From Ensifer adhaerens (GTDB lineage: Bacteria > Pseudomonadota > Alphaproteobacteria > Rhizobiales > Rhizobiaceae), in NCBI RefSeq assembly GCF_013283195.1, contig NZ_JABEKT010000004.1, positions 394,452 through 458,451 on the forward strand: 64,000 bases of DNA, in the 5' to 3' direction. The notes under the pieces are model-generated. The model did no database searches. It was not told where the DNA came from and saw only the letters and a program-made list of their open reading frames with translations. Shown piece after piece: positions 33,326-42,600 of the stretch. The stretch's first letter is position 1; each line of letters begins with the position of its first letter. The position numbers and the translations under genes were made by a program.

Positions 33326-34507
33326 ATGGCGCGTGTAGGTATGAGAGAATGGCTGGCACTTGCTCCTGTGTTTGCGTCGGGCAAGCTGGCCCGCTTCAGC
33401 AGCGACGGCAACGGGCCACTCACGCGTTTCGAAGCGGATTTTTCCGCCAAGTTCGGCGTCGAGCATGTCCTGACGGTCAGCAGTGGCACCGGCGCGCTCA
33501 TAGCAGCACTTGCGGCAGCCGGCGTCGGACCGGGCGATGAAGTGCTGGTGCCTGCCTACACCTGGATTGCGACGGCGGGCGCGGCACTTGCCGTCGGTGC
33601 CGTCCCCATCATCGTCGAGATCGACGAGACCCTGACGATGGATCCGGCAGATATCCTGCGAAAGATCACCCCCTATACGCGCGCCATCATTCCCGTGCAC
33701 ATGGCCAACATGGTGTGCGACATGGAGCGCATCATGCAAATCGCCCGCGACCACGGGCTCATCGTCGTCGAGGATGCCTGCCAGGCGGTCGGCTTACCTT
33801 ACAAGGGGGTGCGCGTCGGCACGATCGGCGACGCCGGCGCCTTCAGCTTCAACCAGTTCAAGAACATCAATATCGGCGAAGGCGGCGCAGTCGTGACCAA
33901 CGATCCCAGGCTCTTTGCCAGGGCGCGCATGTACCATGATATCGGCGCGCTGTTTCGCGGCCATCTCGACAATGCCAACGAGCCGCCCATGCTCGGCATC
34001 AATCTCAAGGCCAGCCAGATCCAGGGCGCCATGCTCAACGTGCAGCTGAAGAAGCTGGATCCGATGATCCGCCGCATGCGTCGTCACTACGATGCAATTG
34101 CCGAGATCCTGTCGTCCAGCAACGCGATGCGCATCGGTCCGCACAACGATCAGGACAATGCCGCCGGCCTGCATGTCATCTTCGACACGGCCGAGGAGGC
34201 GCAGGCCTTTGCTGCCGAAAACAAGCGCGGCGTCTACCGCCTCTACGATTCCAGCCGCCACGTCTACAGCAACTGGCTGCCGGTGCTCGAACAACGCACG
34301 GCAAATCCCAAGATGAACCCCTATGCCTGGACCTCCCGCAAGATTGAATACGCCCCGGATATGTGCCCGCGGTCGCTCGATATTCTCAAGAGGACATGCC
34401 GCATCGGGCTCGGCGAGAACTATCCCTTGCCGCTCATGACCTATTTCGCCCGACGCATGGTGCGCCAGCGGCCCGCCGCCAAGGGGAGCCTCGTCTATGC
34501 GACCTAG
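33326..34507 (+). CDS. DegT/DnrJ/EryC1/StrS-family aminotransferase
   Basis: A 393-residue PLP enzyme. VSSGTGALIAALAAAGVGPG and DEVLVPAYTWIATAGAA are the cofactor phosphate and front loops; VVEDACQAVG carries the PLP-pyridine Asp; FNQFKNINIGEGG has the Schiff-base Lys (K179). Members usually aminate keto-sugars bound to nucleotides. It overlaps the PPTase gene by 11 bases, so the two are co-translated and the enzyme may serve either the polysaccharide or the peptide pathway. An internal ATG at 33341 is an alternative start. Confidence 0.9.
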   Translation: MARVGMREWLALAPVFASGKLARFSSDGNGPLTRFEADFSAKFGVEHVLTVSSGTGALIAALAAAGVGPGDEVLVPAYTWIATAGAALAVGAVPIIVEIDETLTMDPADILRKITPYTRAIIPVHMANMVCDMERIMQIARDHGLIVVEDACQAVGLPYKGVRVGTIGDAGAFSFNQFKNINIGEGGAVVTNDPRLFARARMYHDIGALFRGHLDNANEPPMLGINLKASQIQGAMLNVQLKKLDPMIRRMRRHYDAIAEILSSSNAMRIGPHNDQDNAAGLHVIFDTAEEAQAFAAENKRGVYRLYDSSRHVYSNWLPVLEQRTANPKMNPYAWTSRKIEYAPDMCPRSLDILKRTCRIGLGENYPLPLMTYFARRMVRQRPAAKGSLVYAT

Positions 34508-35297
34508 TCTGGACCGGATCGGTCCCAACTTCATCGATATCTGGCGCTGGAACCTCGACCAGACCGAGCGGGAAATCGATCGCCTGTTCCCGATATTGAG
34601 CGGCGAGGAAAGGGCGCGAGCCTCGCGTTTCGTCTATCCGGAACATCGACAACGTTTCATTGCCGGCCGTGCCGGCCTGCGCCTGGTGCTCGGTCACTAC
34701 CTCCACCTTCCGCCGCACCGCATCGGTCTTTCCTGCAACGTCTTCGGCAAACCGCGCATCGCCGGCGCATCGGAGTTGCTGCAGTTCAATCTCAGCCACA
34801 GCGCGGACGTGGCGATGCTGGCGATTTCCGACCATTACCCTGTCGGCATCGACGTCGAGGCGATCAAGCCTCTGAAGGAGGATATTGCCGGGCATTTCTT
34901 CTCGAAGCGCGAGTGCGAGGCTCTGGCCGCATTCCGCGGCGACGATTATCTGCACGCGTTTTATCGCTGCTGGACGCGCAAGGAAGCCTTCGTGAAGGCC
35001 CATGGCGCCGGGCTGTCGCTACCGCTTGACTCCTTCGACGTGACCGTCGACGCGACCTCCCGTCCAAAGCTCGAATCGCTGGATGGTGATCAGGACGCGC
35101 CGCTGAACTGGAGTCTGTTCGACCTCGCGACGCCGACGGGTTTCGCCGGCACCTTGGCGGCGCTCACCCTCGGCAACGCCGTGCATCTTCGTTACTGGAA
35201 TGACGATGTGCTGACGCTCAAAGCGTCAGTCGCGCATCCAGCACATAACGATCCCCGGCCGCGTCAAAGTGGTGGCAACCGAGCAAGCCCGGCTTGA
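34497..35297 (+). CDS. 4'-phosphopantetheinyl transferase, Sfp type
   Basis: A 266-residue enzyme that transfers the phosphopantetheine arm from CoA to carrier-protein serines. The motifs are FNLSHSADVAMLAIS (about 98), GIDVEAIKPL with magnesium ligands D119 and E121, and the W-x-R-K-E block CWTRKEAFVKAHGAG at 158-172. It should activate the four carrier domains of the NRPS/PKS proteins encoded on the other strand. AAGGGGAG lies 8 bases before the ATG. Its last 80 bases overlap the end of the convergent GINT1-like gene. Confidence 0.93.
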   Translation: MRPSLDRIGPNFIDIWRWNLDQTEREIDRLFPILSGEERARASRFVYPEHRQRFIAGRAGLRLVLGHYLHLPPHRIGLSCNVFGKPRIAGASELLQFNLSHSADVAMLAISDHYPVGIDVEAIKPLKEDIAGHFFSKRECEALAAFRGDDYLHAFYRCWTRKEAFVKAHGAGLSLPLDSFDVTVDATSRPKLESLDGDQDAPLNWSLFDLATPTGFAGTLAALTLGNAVHLRYWNDDVLTLKASVAHPAHNDPRPRQSGGNRASPA

Positions 35298-36804
35298 AAT
35301 CGGGCTTGATCGTCCTGATGCATCGTTCGCGGTAGTTCTCCAGGTCCAGTTGCTCGATCTCCATGATGTTCAGCCCATAGCCGTAGATCCCGTGCGCATT
35401 GTGCTGCGACGGGCGGAACACACGTCCTTCGCGCGCGAAAATACGGCCGGCATTGCGCGCGACCGTGCTGCCGAGCACCACCGGATTGCGCTTGTGCGGC
35501 GTGATGCGTGCGAGCCCCGGGCCATCGACTTCAAAGACGTGAAGTTCGCTGCAATGGTCCTCGTAGGCGTGAAACTCCGACAGGTTCGTAAACAGCCACC
35601 ACCGCCCCTCGTGACGTGTCAGTATGCTGTCTGCGGCGGACAAACCGTTGAGTGCCGTTGCGTGCAACTCCCACTTCAGTGGAAATTCGACGCAGCGCCA
35701 GATCTCGATGCGCTTGGATTGATGTGTCTCGGGCATCATGAAGATGTCGTCGCCGTCGCGAAAGACGAAAGGGTAGGACAGATGGTAGTCGCAATTCAGC
35801 GCTACGCCCACCGGCTCGAGCCGGTCGCCGTCAAAACGACCGACCGCGATATGCGCCTTGCGGTCGCCATCGGCATAGGCTTCGTAGAACAGGTAGCATT
35901 CGTCCTCATGCTGAAGCAGAAACGGATCCGCCTTGATGTCCGTCGCCGTCGGTGGGATCTCGACGGATCCGCCCGGTTCGAAATCGTCGATCCGGCCGCT
36001 GCCGGTAAAGAGCGTCCAGACGGCAGCCCCTGTCCCGGCCTTGTGCTGCACGGCCTTCTTTACCCGTCCGACAAGATGACCGCTCAGGATGCCGAGATAT
36101 CGCGCCAATTCGTCGATCGACGGCGGCGAGGCTTGGCGGCGCGCCGGCAGTGGCGTGGTGATCAGTTCCCCTGTATCGGCCAACCGCGAGAGTTCGCGCA
36201 CTAAAAGGGTGGCCGCACGCTCCTTGATGAAGTTGATGTTCCTGACCGCGCTGAACTTGATGTTGAAGGACGACGACGCAATTGCAACGGACGAGGCAGA
36301 CGCCCCGAGCCGAACGTAGAGCGCCAGGTCCACGGACGGCGCGCCGGTTGCAACCTCAAGATAGCTGAACCACTCACCCGCTCCCGATTTCTGATCGGAG
36401 AAGGACAGCGCCCATTCGCCATAGGGCAACTCGCGCACGGCGTCGTCAGGAAGACCATTCGGCGTCATGCGGATCACCAGGTCGAGGCCAAGCTCCGCCA
36501 CTTGCGCCTGCGCAGCGCCTGGCTCCGCTGATGCCAATGGCACGATGCGTTGCTTGTGCGCATCGAAGTTGCACGGATTGTAAGCCGCCTGACGGCCGAA
36601 CGCCGTCTGCTCCAGCCGATGGGCAAGCTTGAAGAACACGGACCTCCGACCGGCCCCATAGGGCGCGGGGTGAACGAGCAAGGCAGTCAGGGCATATCTC
36701 GGATCCGCAACGATCCGGTCAAAGACCATCAGTTGCCAATTCTCGAAGCCCTCGTTCTGCTCGACCAGGATGCCGATGCGCAAGGGGAGGCTTGTGACAC
36801 GCAT
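35218..36804 (-). CDS. GINT1-like protein: formyltransferase-like N-domain plus beta-propeller
   Basis: A 528-residue protein, last gene of the NRPS operon. Residues about 8-170 (RIGILVEQNEGFENWQLMVF; LGLDLVIRMTPNGLPDDAVR; VDLALYVRLG) resemble the N-terminal fold of methionyl-tRNA-formyltransferase-like proteins but lack an obvious folate motif. Residues about 290-528 (IKADPFLLQHEDECYLFYEA; YHLSYPFVFRDGDDIFMMPE; WWLFTN) match the five-bladed propeller of the glucosamine inositolphosphorylceramide transferase 1 family. Bacterial members are found in polysaccharide clusters with unknown chemistry. It might join the peptide unit to a sugar; this is inference. Confidence 0.75.
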   Translation of the reverse strand: MRVTSLPLRIGILVEQNEGFENWQLMVFDRIVADPRYALTALLVHPAPYGAGRRSVFFKLAHRLEQTAFGRQAAYNPCNFDAHKQRIVPLASAEPGAAQAQVAELGLDLVIRMTPNGLPDDAVRELPYGEWALSFSDQKSGAGEWFSYLEVATGAPSVDLALYVRLGASASSVAIASSSFNIKFSAVRNINFIKERAATLLVRELSRLADTGELITTPLPARRQASPPSIDELARYLGILSGHLVGRVKKAVQHKAGTGAAVWTLFTGSGRIDDFEPGGSVEIPPTATDIKADPFLLQHEDECYLFYEAYADGDRKAHIAVGRFDGDRLEPVGVALNCDYHLSYPFVFRDGDDIFMMPETHQSKRIEIWRCVEFPLKWELHATALNGLSAADSILTRHEGRWWLFTNLSEFHAYEDHCSELHVFEVDGPGLARITPHKRNPVVLGSTVARNAGRIFAREGRVFRPSQHNAHGIYGYGLNIMEIEQLDLENYRERCIRTIKPDFKPGLLGCHHFDAAGDRYVLDARLTL

Positions 36805-36828
36805 GGATGTTGCCTTCGTAAGCCGGGT

Positions 36829-39633
36829 TCAGCTCTCGTGATGTGAGCGAAATCTGTTGATGACAATCGTCGCCAGTGCCTGAATGCTGTTGCTGTTCAG
36901 GCTATCCTCATGCCAGCCCTCGAGGTCGAAGACCTCGCTGTCTGCAGCGATTGCACCACCCCAACCGAAAAGCAACTTACGGGCGCGGCGGTGGGTGGCT
37001 TCGCTTCGAAACAGCAGAACGGACTTCTCGTTCGTCGCTGCCGGGCGGTAGCGACGGGCCGCATTGACCAGCAGATCGGTAACATCGGCATTGACGGCTT
37101 CTTCCCGGGAATAGGTCGCCGCCCGCACGCCAAGGCGCTGGAGGAAGGCAAGCGTGAAGTTGAACTCCCTGAGATAGTCGACAAAACCGAGGCGGCCGGA
37201 AAACAGCTTGCGGGTGAAGTAGCCAATGCGCTTCACGCGGCGCTCGGCGTTCCAGCGAAGGCGCCGGAGCCGGGACTGCGACCTGACATAACCAGGCGCC
37301 CAGGCATCGATGACCGCCGTGAAACGCAGATCGGCGCCACGCTGGCGCAGCTGGCGGGCAATTTCGACCGCCAGCACGCCGTTGACGCAAAGCCCCATGA
37401 CGCCAACCGGCCCTTTGAGAATGTCTGTGCCCATGCTGTCGACGGCATGCCCGGCGATCTCCTCGAGTGACATTGAGGCGAGATCGCCAGTGAGATCCGC
37501 ATGAAACATGTTGGCATTGTAGACCGAGACGCTATCGCCGAGGTCGGTGGCAAGCCGGTAGTAGAGGAACGGATGATTGAGCGTGTAGAGCGTAAAGGGC
37601 GCCTCGGTTTTCCCGCAGGCACTGACAGTCCAGGGACTTGCACTCGCTCCGTCCTGTTCCGTTCCTCTCGGTTCCGTTCCGCCGAACAGCGCCTTGGCAA
37701 AGCCGCCAAATGTCGGCTCCTTGAAGAGCAGCTCCAGGTCGGCCTTCGCACCAAGCTTCGATCGGGCGCCGGAGAGCATGCGCAATGCCAGGAGCGAGTG
37801 GCCGCCGAGCGCGAAGAAGTTGTCGTCCGGCGCGATTGTCGGGACGCCGAGAACGTCCGCCCATATCGCCGCAAGGGCCTTGGTTTGGTCGGGTTGCGCC
37901 GGGGTCGGCACCGGCGCGTTCACCGTTTCGAGCCGGTCGACAACCGGCTTGGCAGCGGCGGGCGGGGCCACAGGAATGCGCAACGCTTTTCGATCGACGG
38001 TGCCACTGGCATCGCGCGGCAAATTGAGGAGTACGCTGATGCCGCCGGGCATGGCGGATTGGGACAGGTGCCGGCCCAGATAGTCCATCAGGTACTCCGG
38101 CAGACTGTCGAGCGGTTCCGTGGTCGTCGGAGCTGGTGTGACAAAGGCATGCGCGCGTTTTCCATCCTCGTCGAGCAGGACCGCGGCCGAACCGACGGAT
38201 GGATGGGCGGCAAGCATTTGTTCGATCGCCGTCGCGCGCCCCGTCTCGAGGGGCTGCGCCTTGATCTCCCGCGCCGGGATGGCCAGGGCTGAAAGCAGAG
38301 CAGTGGGCCGCTCCAGCGCCATTTCGTAGGCTTCCTGCCAGAGCCGCAGCAGGGATTCGATCGTCGCCTTTTCGAACAGGTCGGCATTATATTCGATGGA
38401 CATGCGCCATCCGCTCGGTCTGCCGATCATGATGAAGCTCAGATCGTAGATGACACCAGGGGATTGCGACGGCGCGCTGAGCAGTTCGAAGCCACCATAC
38501 TGATGGTCTTCCAGGAAGGCCTTCTGCAGGTTGAAGTTCACCGAGATCAGCGGATTGCGCGAGGGGTCGCGGACCGGATTGACCAGTTCCACCAGCTTGT
38601 TGAACGGCATTCTGTGGTGGTTGAGCGCAGCGGTCACCGTTGCGCCTGCCGAACGCACATGTTCGGCAAAGGTGATGTCGCTGCCCATGTCGAAGCGCAG
38701 GACGACATTGTTGATGAAGACCCCGATGAGGTTCTCCAGGTCCGTCTCGTCGCGCCCGGCGACCTGGGAGCCGAACATGACGGTATTCTTCCCGGTGTAG
38801 CGCTGCAGCAAGGCGCTGACGACGGCCGCCCCGAAACTGTAGAGCGACACCCGGTGAGCGCGCGCGGCGGCGTCGATACGCTCGCTGAAATCGCCGGTAT
38901 TGTTGACAGAGAGGATGTTGCCGCGGCTGGTCTTGACCGGTCCACGCGGCGTATCCGGAACAACCTCGAAATAGGGTGCGCCAGTCAACTGCTCGCGCCA
39001 GAACGACTTCTCGGTCTCGAAACCATAGCTGCCCAGATACTCCTGCTGCCACAGCGAGAAGTCGCCATATTGCAACGGCAGTTCGGGTACGGCCGGCTGC
39101 CGTCCGGCATCAAGCGCCGATGCGATCTCACCGACCTCGCGGCCCAGCACGCGGATCGACCAGCCGTCGAAGCAGCTCTGGTGGGCGGTGATCAGCAGAA
39201 AGCCCCGCTCGTTCTCCACCATCAGCAGCGAGACGCGGAAGAGATAGGGGCTGCTGAGATCGAAAGGCGCGCGGGCGGTTTCCTCGCCAATCGACAGGAT
39301 GCGCTGATCGCGCTGATCGACCGGCACGTTTCGCAGGTCGATGACCGACATCCTGAAGTCGACCTTATCGACCACCTGCTGGCAGGGCCTGCCGCCGACC
39401 TCGACGAACCGGGTGCGCAGGATCTCATGGCGCTGGATGACGGTGCGAAAGGCAGCCTCCAACGTCGAAGATCGAAAGGTGCCACGGATCTCCCAGCGGA
39501 CCGCGACGTTGAGCGCCGGATTGCCCGGCTTCAACTGGTCGAGGATCCAGCAGCGCAGCTGGGTCTGGGAACAGGGAAACTCCGCGATCACGGTGGCTTC
39601 GGCGGCAGGTGCAGTGTTGTTGGTCTCTTTCAT
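36829..39633 (-). CDS. Terminal NRPS protein: C (His-to-Gln), A-domain remnant, PCP, Cys-type thioesterase
   Basis: 934 residues. Condensation domain about 15-440, but the HHxxxDG motif reads HQSCFDG (151-157), so the catalytic second His is Gln152. Residues about 465-555 are only the C-terminal subdomain of an adenylation domain (SVGSAAVLLDEDGKRAHAF), and the A10 motif NGKxDR is SGTVDR, with Thr545 for Lys. PCP about 580-655 is intact (GGHSLLALRM, S613). Thioesterase about 675-934 has GLCVNG (Cys749 in place of Ser), Asp777 and His908 as a possible triad. It starts by an ATGA overlap with the PKS/NRPS stop. It probably accepts and releases the chain without activating an amino acid itself. 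Confidence 0.88.
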   Translation of the reverse strand: MKETNNTAPAAEATVIAEFPCSQTQLRCWILDQLKPGNPALNVAVRWEIRGTFRSSTLEAAFRTVIQRHEILRTRFVEVGGRPCQQVVDKVDFRMSVIDLRNVPVDQRDQRILSIGEETARAPFDLSSPYLFRVSLLMVENERGFLLITAHQSCFDGWSIRVLGREVGEIASALDAGRQPAVPELPLQYGDFSLWQQEYLGSYGFETEKSFWREQLTGAPYFEVVPDTPRGPVKTSRGNILSVNNTGDFSERIDAAARAHRVSLYSFGAAVVSALLQRYTGKNTVMFGSQVAGRDETDLENLIGVFINNVVLRFDMGSDITFAEHVRSAGATVTAALNHHRMPFNKLVELVNPVRDPSRNPLISVNFNLQKAFLEDHQYGGFELLSAPSQSPGVIYDLSFIMIGRPSGWRMSIEYNADLFEKATIESLLRLWQEAYEMALERPTALLSALAIPAREIKAQPLETGRATAIEQMLAAHPSVGSAAVLLDEDGKRAHAFVTPAPTTTEPLDSLPEYLMDYLGRHLSQSAMPGGISVLLNLPRDASGTVDRKALRIPVAPPAAAKPVVDRLETVNAPVPTPAQPDQTKALAAIWADVLGVPTIAPDDNFFALGGHSLLALRMLSGARSKLGAKADLELLFKEPTFGGFAKALFGGTEPRGTEQDGASASPWTVSACGKTEAPFTLYTLNHPFLYYRLATDLGDSVSVYNANMFHADLTGDLASMSLEEIAGHAVDSMGTDILKGPVGVMGLCVNGVLAVEIARQLRQRGADLRFTAVIDAWAPGYVRSQSRLRRLRWNAERRVKRIGYFTRKLFSGRLGFVDYLREFNFTLAFLQRLGVRAATYSREEAVNADVTDLLVNAARRYRPAATNEKSVLLFRSEATHRRARKLLFGWGGAIAADSEVFDLEGWHEDSLNSNSIQALATIVINRFRSHHES

Positions 39634-42600
39634 ACGCGTGATACCTGCTCAAACCGGCGCCGCGCGCCATTGCGGAAATCTCTCAGCGAAGGAACTTGCG
39701 GTTGGGCGGCGTTCAGCTCGCCGTCGTCGCGTGTTTCGGCAAAGGTGGCGAGTTCTGCGATGGAGGGATGCATCATCAGATGCTTGGCCTCCAGCTGCAG
39801 GCCACTGTCCAGCATGCGGGCAGCGATGCGGAAGATGATCAGAGAATCCGCACCCAGCGCGTAGAGGTTGTCCTCGACACCGATCTCCTGCGCATTCAGG
39901 ACGTCGCGCCAGATCTCGCAGAGCCGTGTTTCCATGGCAGTGCGCGGCGGCACCCGGATGGCCGCGACCTCTCGTTGCGGCAGGCCGCGCTGTTCGAGCG
40001 CCTTGCGGTCGAGCTTGCCATTGGCCGTCTGGGGAAGCGCTTCCTCCAGCACCCAGAACCCGGGGAGCATATGCGCCGGCAGGTTGGCCTCCGCATGTGC
40101 CGCGAGCATGGATGTCGTGGGCTTGCCGTTCTCGTTCTGCGGGATCACGTAGCAGACGAGCTGTTTGTCGCCGTTCTTGTTCTGAGCGGCGACGACGGCG
40201 CATTGGCGAACGCCTTCTGCGCTGGAGATCGCAGCCTCGATGTCGCCAAGCTCGATGCGGAAGCCACGCAGCTTGATCTGCTGATCGCGTCGGCCGAGCA
40301 ATTGCAACGAACTATCCGCGAGCCGACGCCCGACGTCGCCCGTCTTGTAGAGACGCTGAACCGCTCCCGTGCCGATGTCGATATCGACGAAGGCCTTCTC
40401 GGTGAGGTCGGGGCGGGCGAAGTAGCCGTTGGCGAGGCCCTCGCCACCGATATGCAGCTCACCGGTGACGCCGATGGCGGCGACGCGGCCCGCCTTGTCG
40501 AGGATGAGAAGTTGCGTGTTGGCGATTGGATGACCGATGGTGATCGGCTTTTCGCTATCCTCGATCCGCTGGACGGACGACCAGATCGTCGTCTCGGTCG
40601 GGCCGTACATGTTCCACAGTTCGCCGCCGAGGCCGAGCAGCGAGGACGCAAGTGCCTTGGGAAGCGGCTCGCCACCGCACAGCATCTTGAGGCCGGGGCG
40701 GCTAAGACCAGCCTCGACCAGCATCTGCCAGAGTGTCGGCGTCGCCTGCAGCACGGTCGCACCACAGCTTTCGACGAGCCGAACGAGAGCAAACCCGTCG
40801 CGCACCGTGTGCCGGCCGGCAAGCACGACCTTCGCGCCTGCGACCAACGGCAGGTAGAGTTCAAGGCCGGCGATGTCGAAGGAGATCGTCGTTACCGCGA
40901 CGATGGTGTCGCGATCGGTGAACCCAGGCTCCCGCGCCATCGATGTCAGGAAGTTGACGAGGGCACGATGGGAAACCTCGACCCCCTTCGGTGCTCCGGT
41001 CGATCCCGAGGTGAAGATGATATAGGCCGGCGTCGCCGCGTCCGTCGGGACTTGCGGCAGTGCCGCGGCCGGGCCGGTCGCGCCCTGTTCGCCGTCGATG
41101 CGGATGATCACGACGTCCTTGCCAGCCAGAGTTTCTGCCCGGTCGCTGTCGCAGATCATGCCGGCAACGCTCGCAACCGCCAGTGTCTGGGACAGACGCG
41201 TCTCCGGGTGGGCCGGGTCGAGCGGCACATAGGCGTGCCCCGATTTCATGATCGCCAGCAGGGCGACCACCATTTCAAGCGACCGTTCGACCAGGAGCGC
41301 GATGCGCTGCCCCGGCTGCGGGACGGCCTTCTGGATCCGGCAGGCCAATTGGTTGGATCGCGTTTCGAGCTCGGCATAGGTCATCGCCTGGCCGTCGAGT
41401 TCGACAGCAATCGCCGTCGGCCGTTCGGCAGCCTTGCGCGCAAACAGCGAGAAGACGAATGCGTCGCGGTCGTAGTCGGCGGCGGTGTCGTTCAGGCCCT
41501 CTGCAAGCCAGGCCTGTTCGACTGCGGACAGAAGCGGCAGGTCGTTGATCGGCCGGGCAATATCGGCGGCCAGCGCCGCAACCAGTGTCGCGTAGTGGCC
41601 GATCCAGCGCTCGATCGTGCTGCGTTCGAAGACTTCCGCATTGTAGTCGACGTCGATGCGAACGCCCGCGGGGCTTTCAGTCAGGTTGAAGAACATGTCG
41701 AAGTTGGAGAAGGCCTTGGCGTTCGAGGAAATCTTGGTCTGCAGGCCGCCGAAATCCAGATTGTCCGGCACCCGCTCCAGATTGAACTGGATCTCCGTCA
41801 ACGGCAGGCGATGCGTGTCGCGCTTGACGCCCAGTTTGCGCACAAGCGTGCCATAGGTGTAGTCCTGGTGCTCGAACGCGCCGAGCACAAGCTGCTGCGT
41901 GGCTTTGAGATGCTCGTCAAAACGTCTGTCAGACGCGACTGTCTGGCGAAGCGGCAGAAGATTGACACAGTGGCCGACGAGCGTCTGACCATCGAGCAGG
42001 CTCTGCCCGGCCGAAGGCACGGCAATGACGATGTCGTCCTGGCCGGAGAGGCGGGAGATCATGATCTGCAGCGCCGCCAGCAAGGTGGAGAACAGCGTTG
42101 CTCCGGACTTTGCCCCTGCCTTCTTCAGCGCTTTGTAGGTTTCCGCCTCGATATGTCCGGTGACGGTCCCGCCGGCAAAGCTGCGGCGTTCCGGCCGTGG
42201 CCGATCCAGCGGCATATCAGGCAGATCGGGAACGTCCCTGTACTGGTCGAGCCAGAACTGCTCTGTCGCACCGGCGATCTCCGCATCGGGTGCCAGATCG
42301 ATCGCGTAAGTGGCAAAGGACAGCGGCGACGCAAGGTCGGCCTCGGCGTCACGTACATTGGCCGAGTAGATCGCGGCGAGCTCTTCGATCACGACATTCA
42401 CCGACCAGCCATCGCAGATGATGTGGTGCGCCGTGAAGACCAGACGGTGGCTGTCGGGAGCCATCCTGACGATGGACGCCCTGACCAGCGGCCCGTTGGC
42501 GAGATCGAAGGGGGTGCGCGCATCCTCGTCGATCAACTGCCGGAACAACACTTCGCCATCGCTCTCGCCTCCAAAGTCGATATCGGCGACATCGAGCTCG

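Noticed and set aside
34482-34489. AGGGGAGC considered as an operator
   Set aside because: It lies 7 bases before the PPTase ATG and is explained as a ribosome-binding site.
36829-39633. Frameshift or sequencing error causing the missing adenylation core
   Set aside because: The frame is continuous, the C and PCP domains are intact on both sides, and the A remnant is a clean subdomain, so a true deletion or designed loss is more likely than an error.
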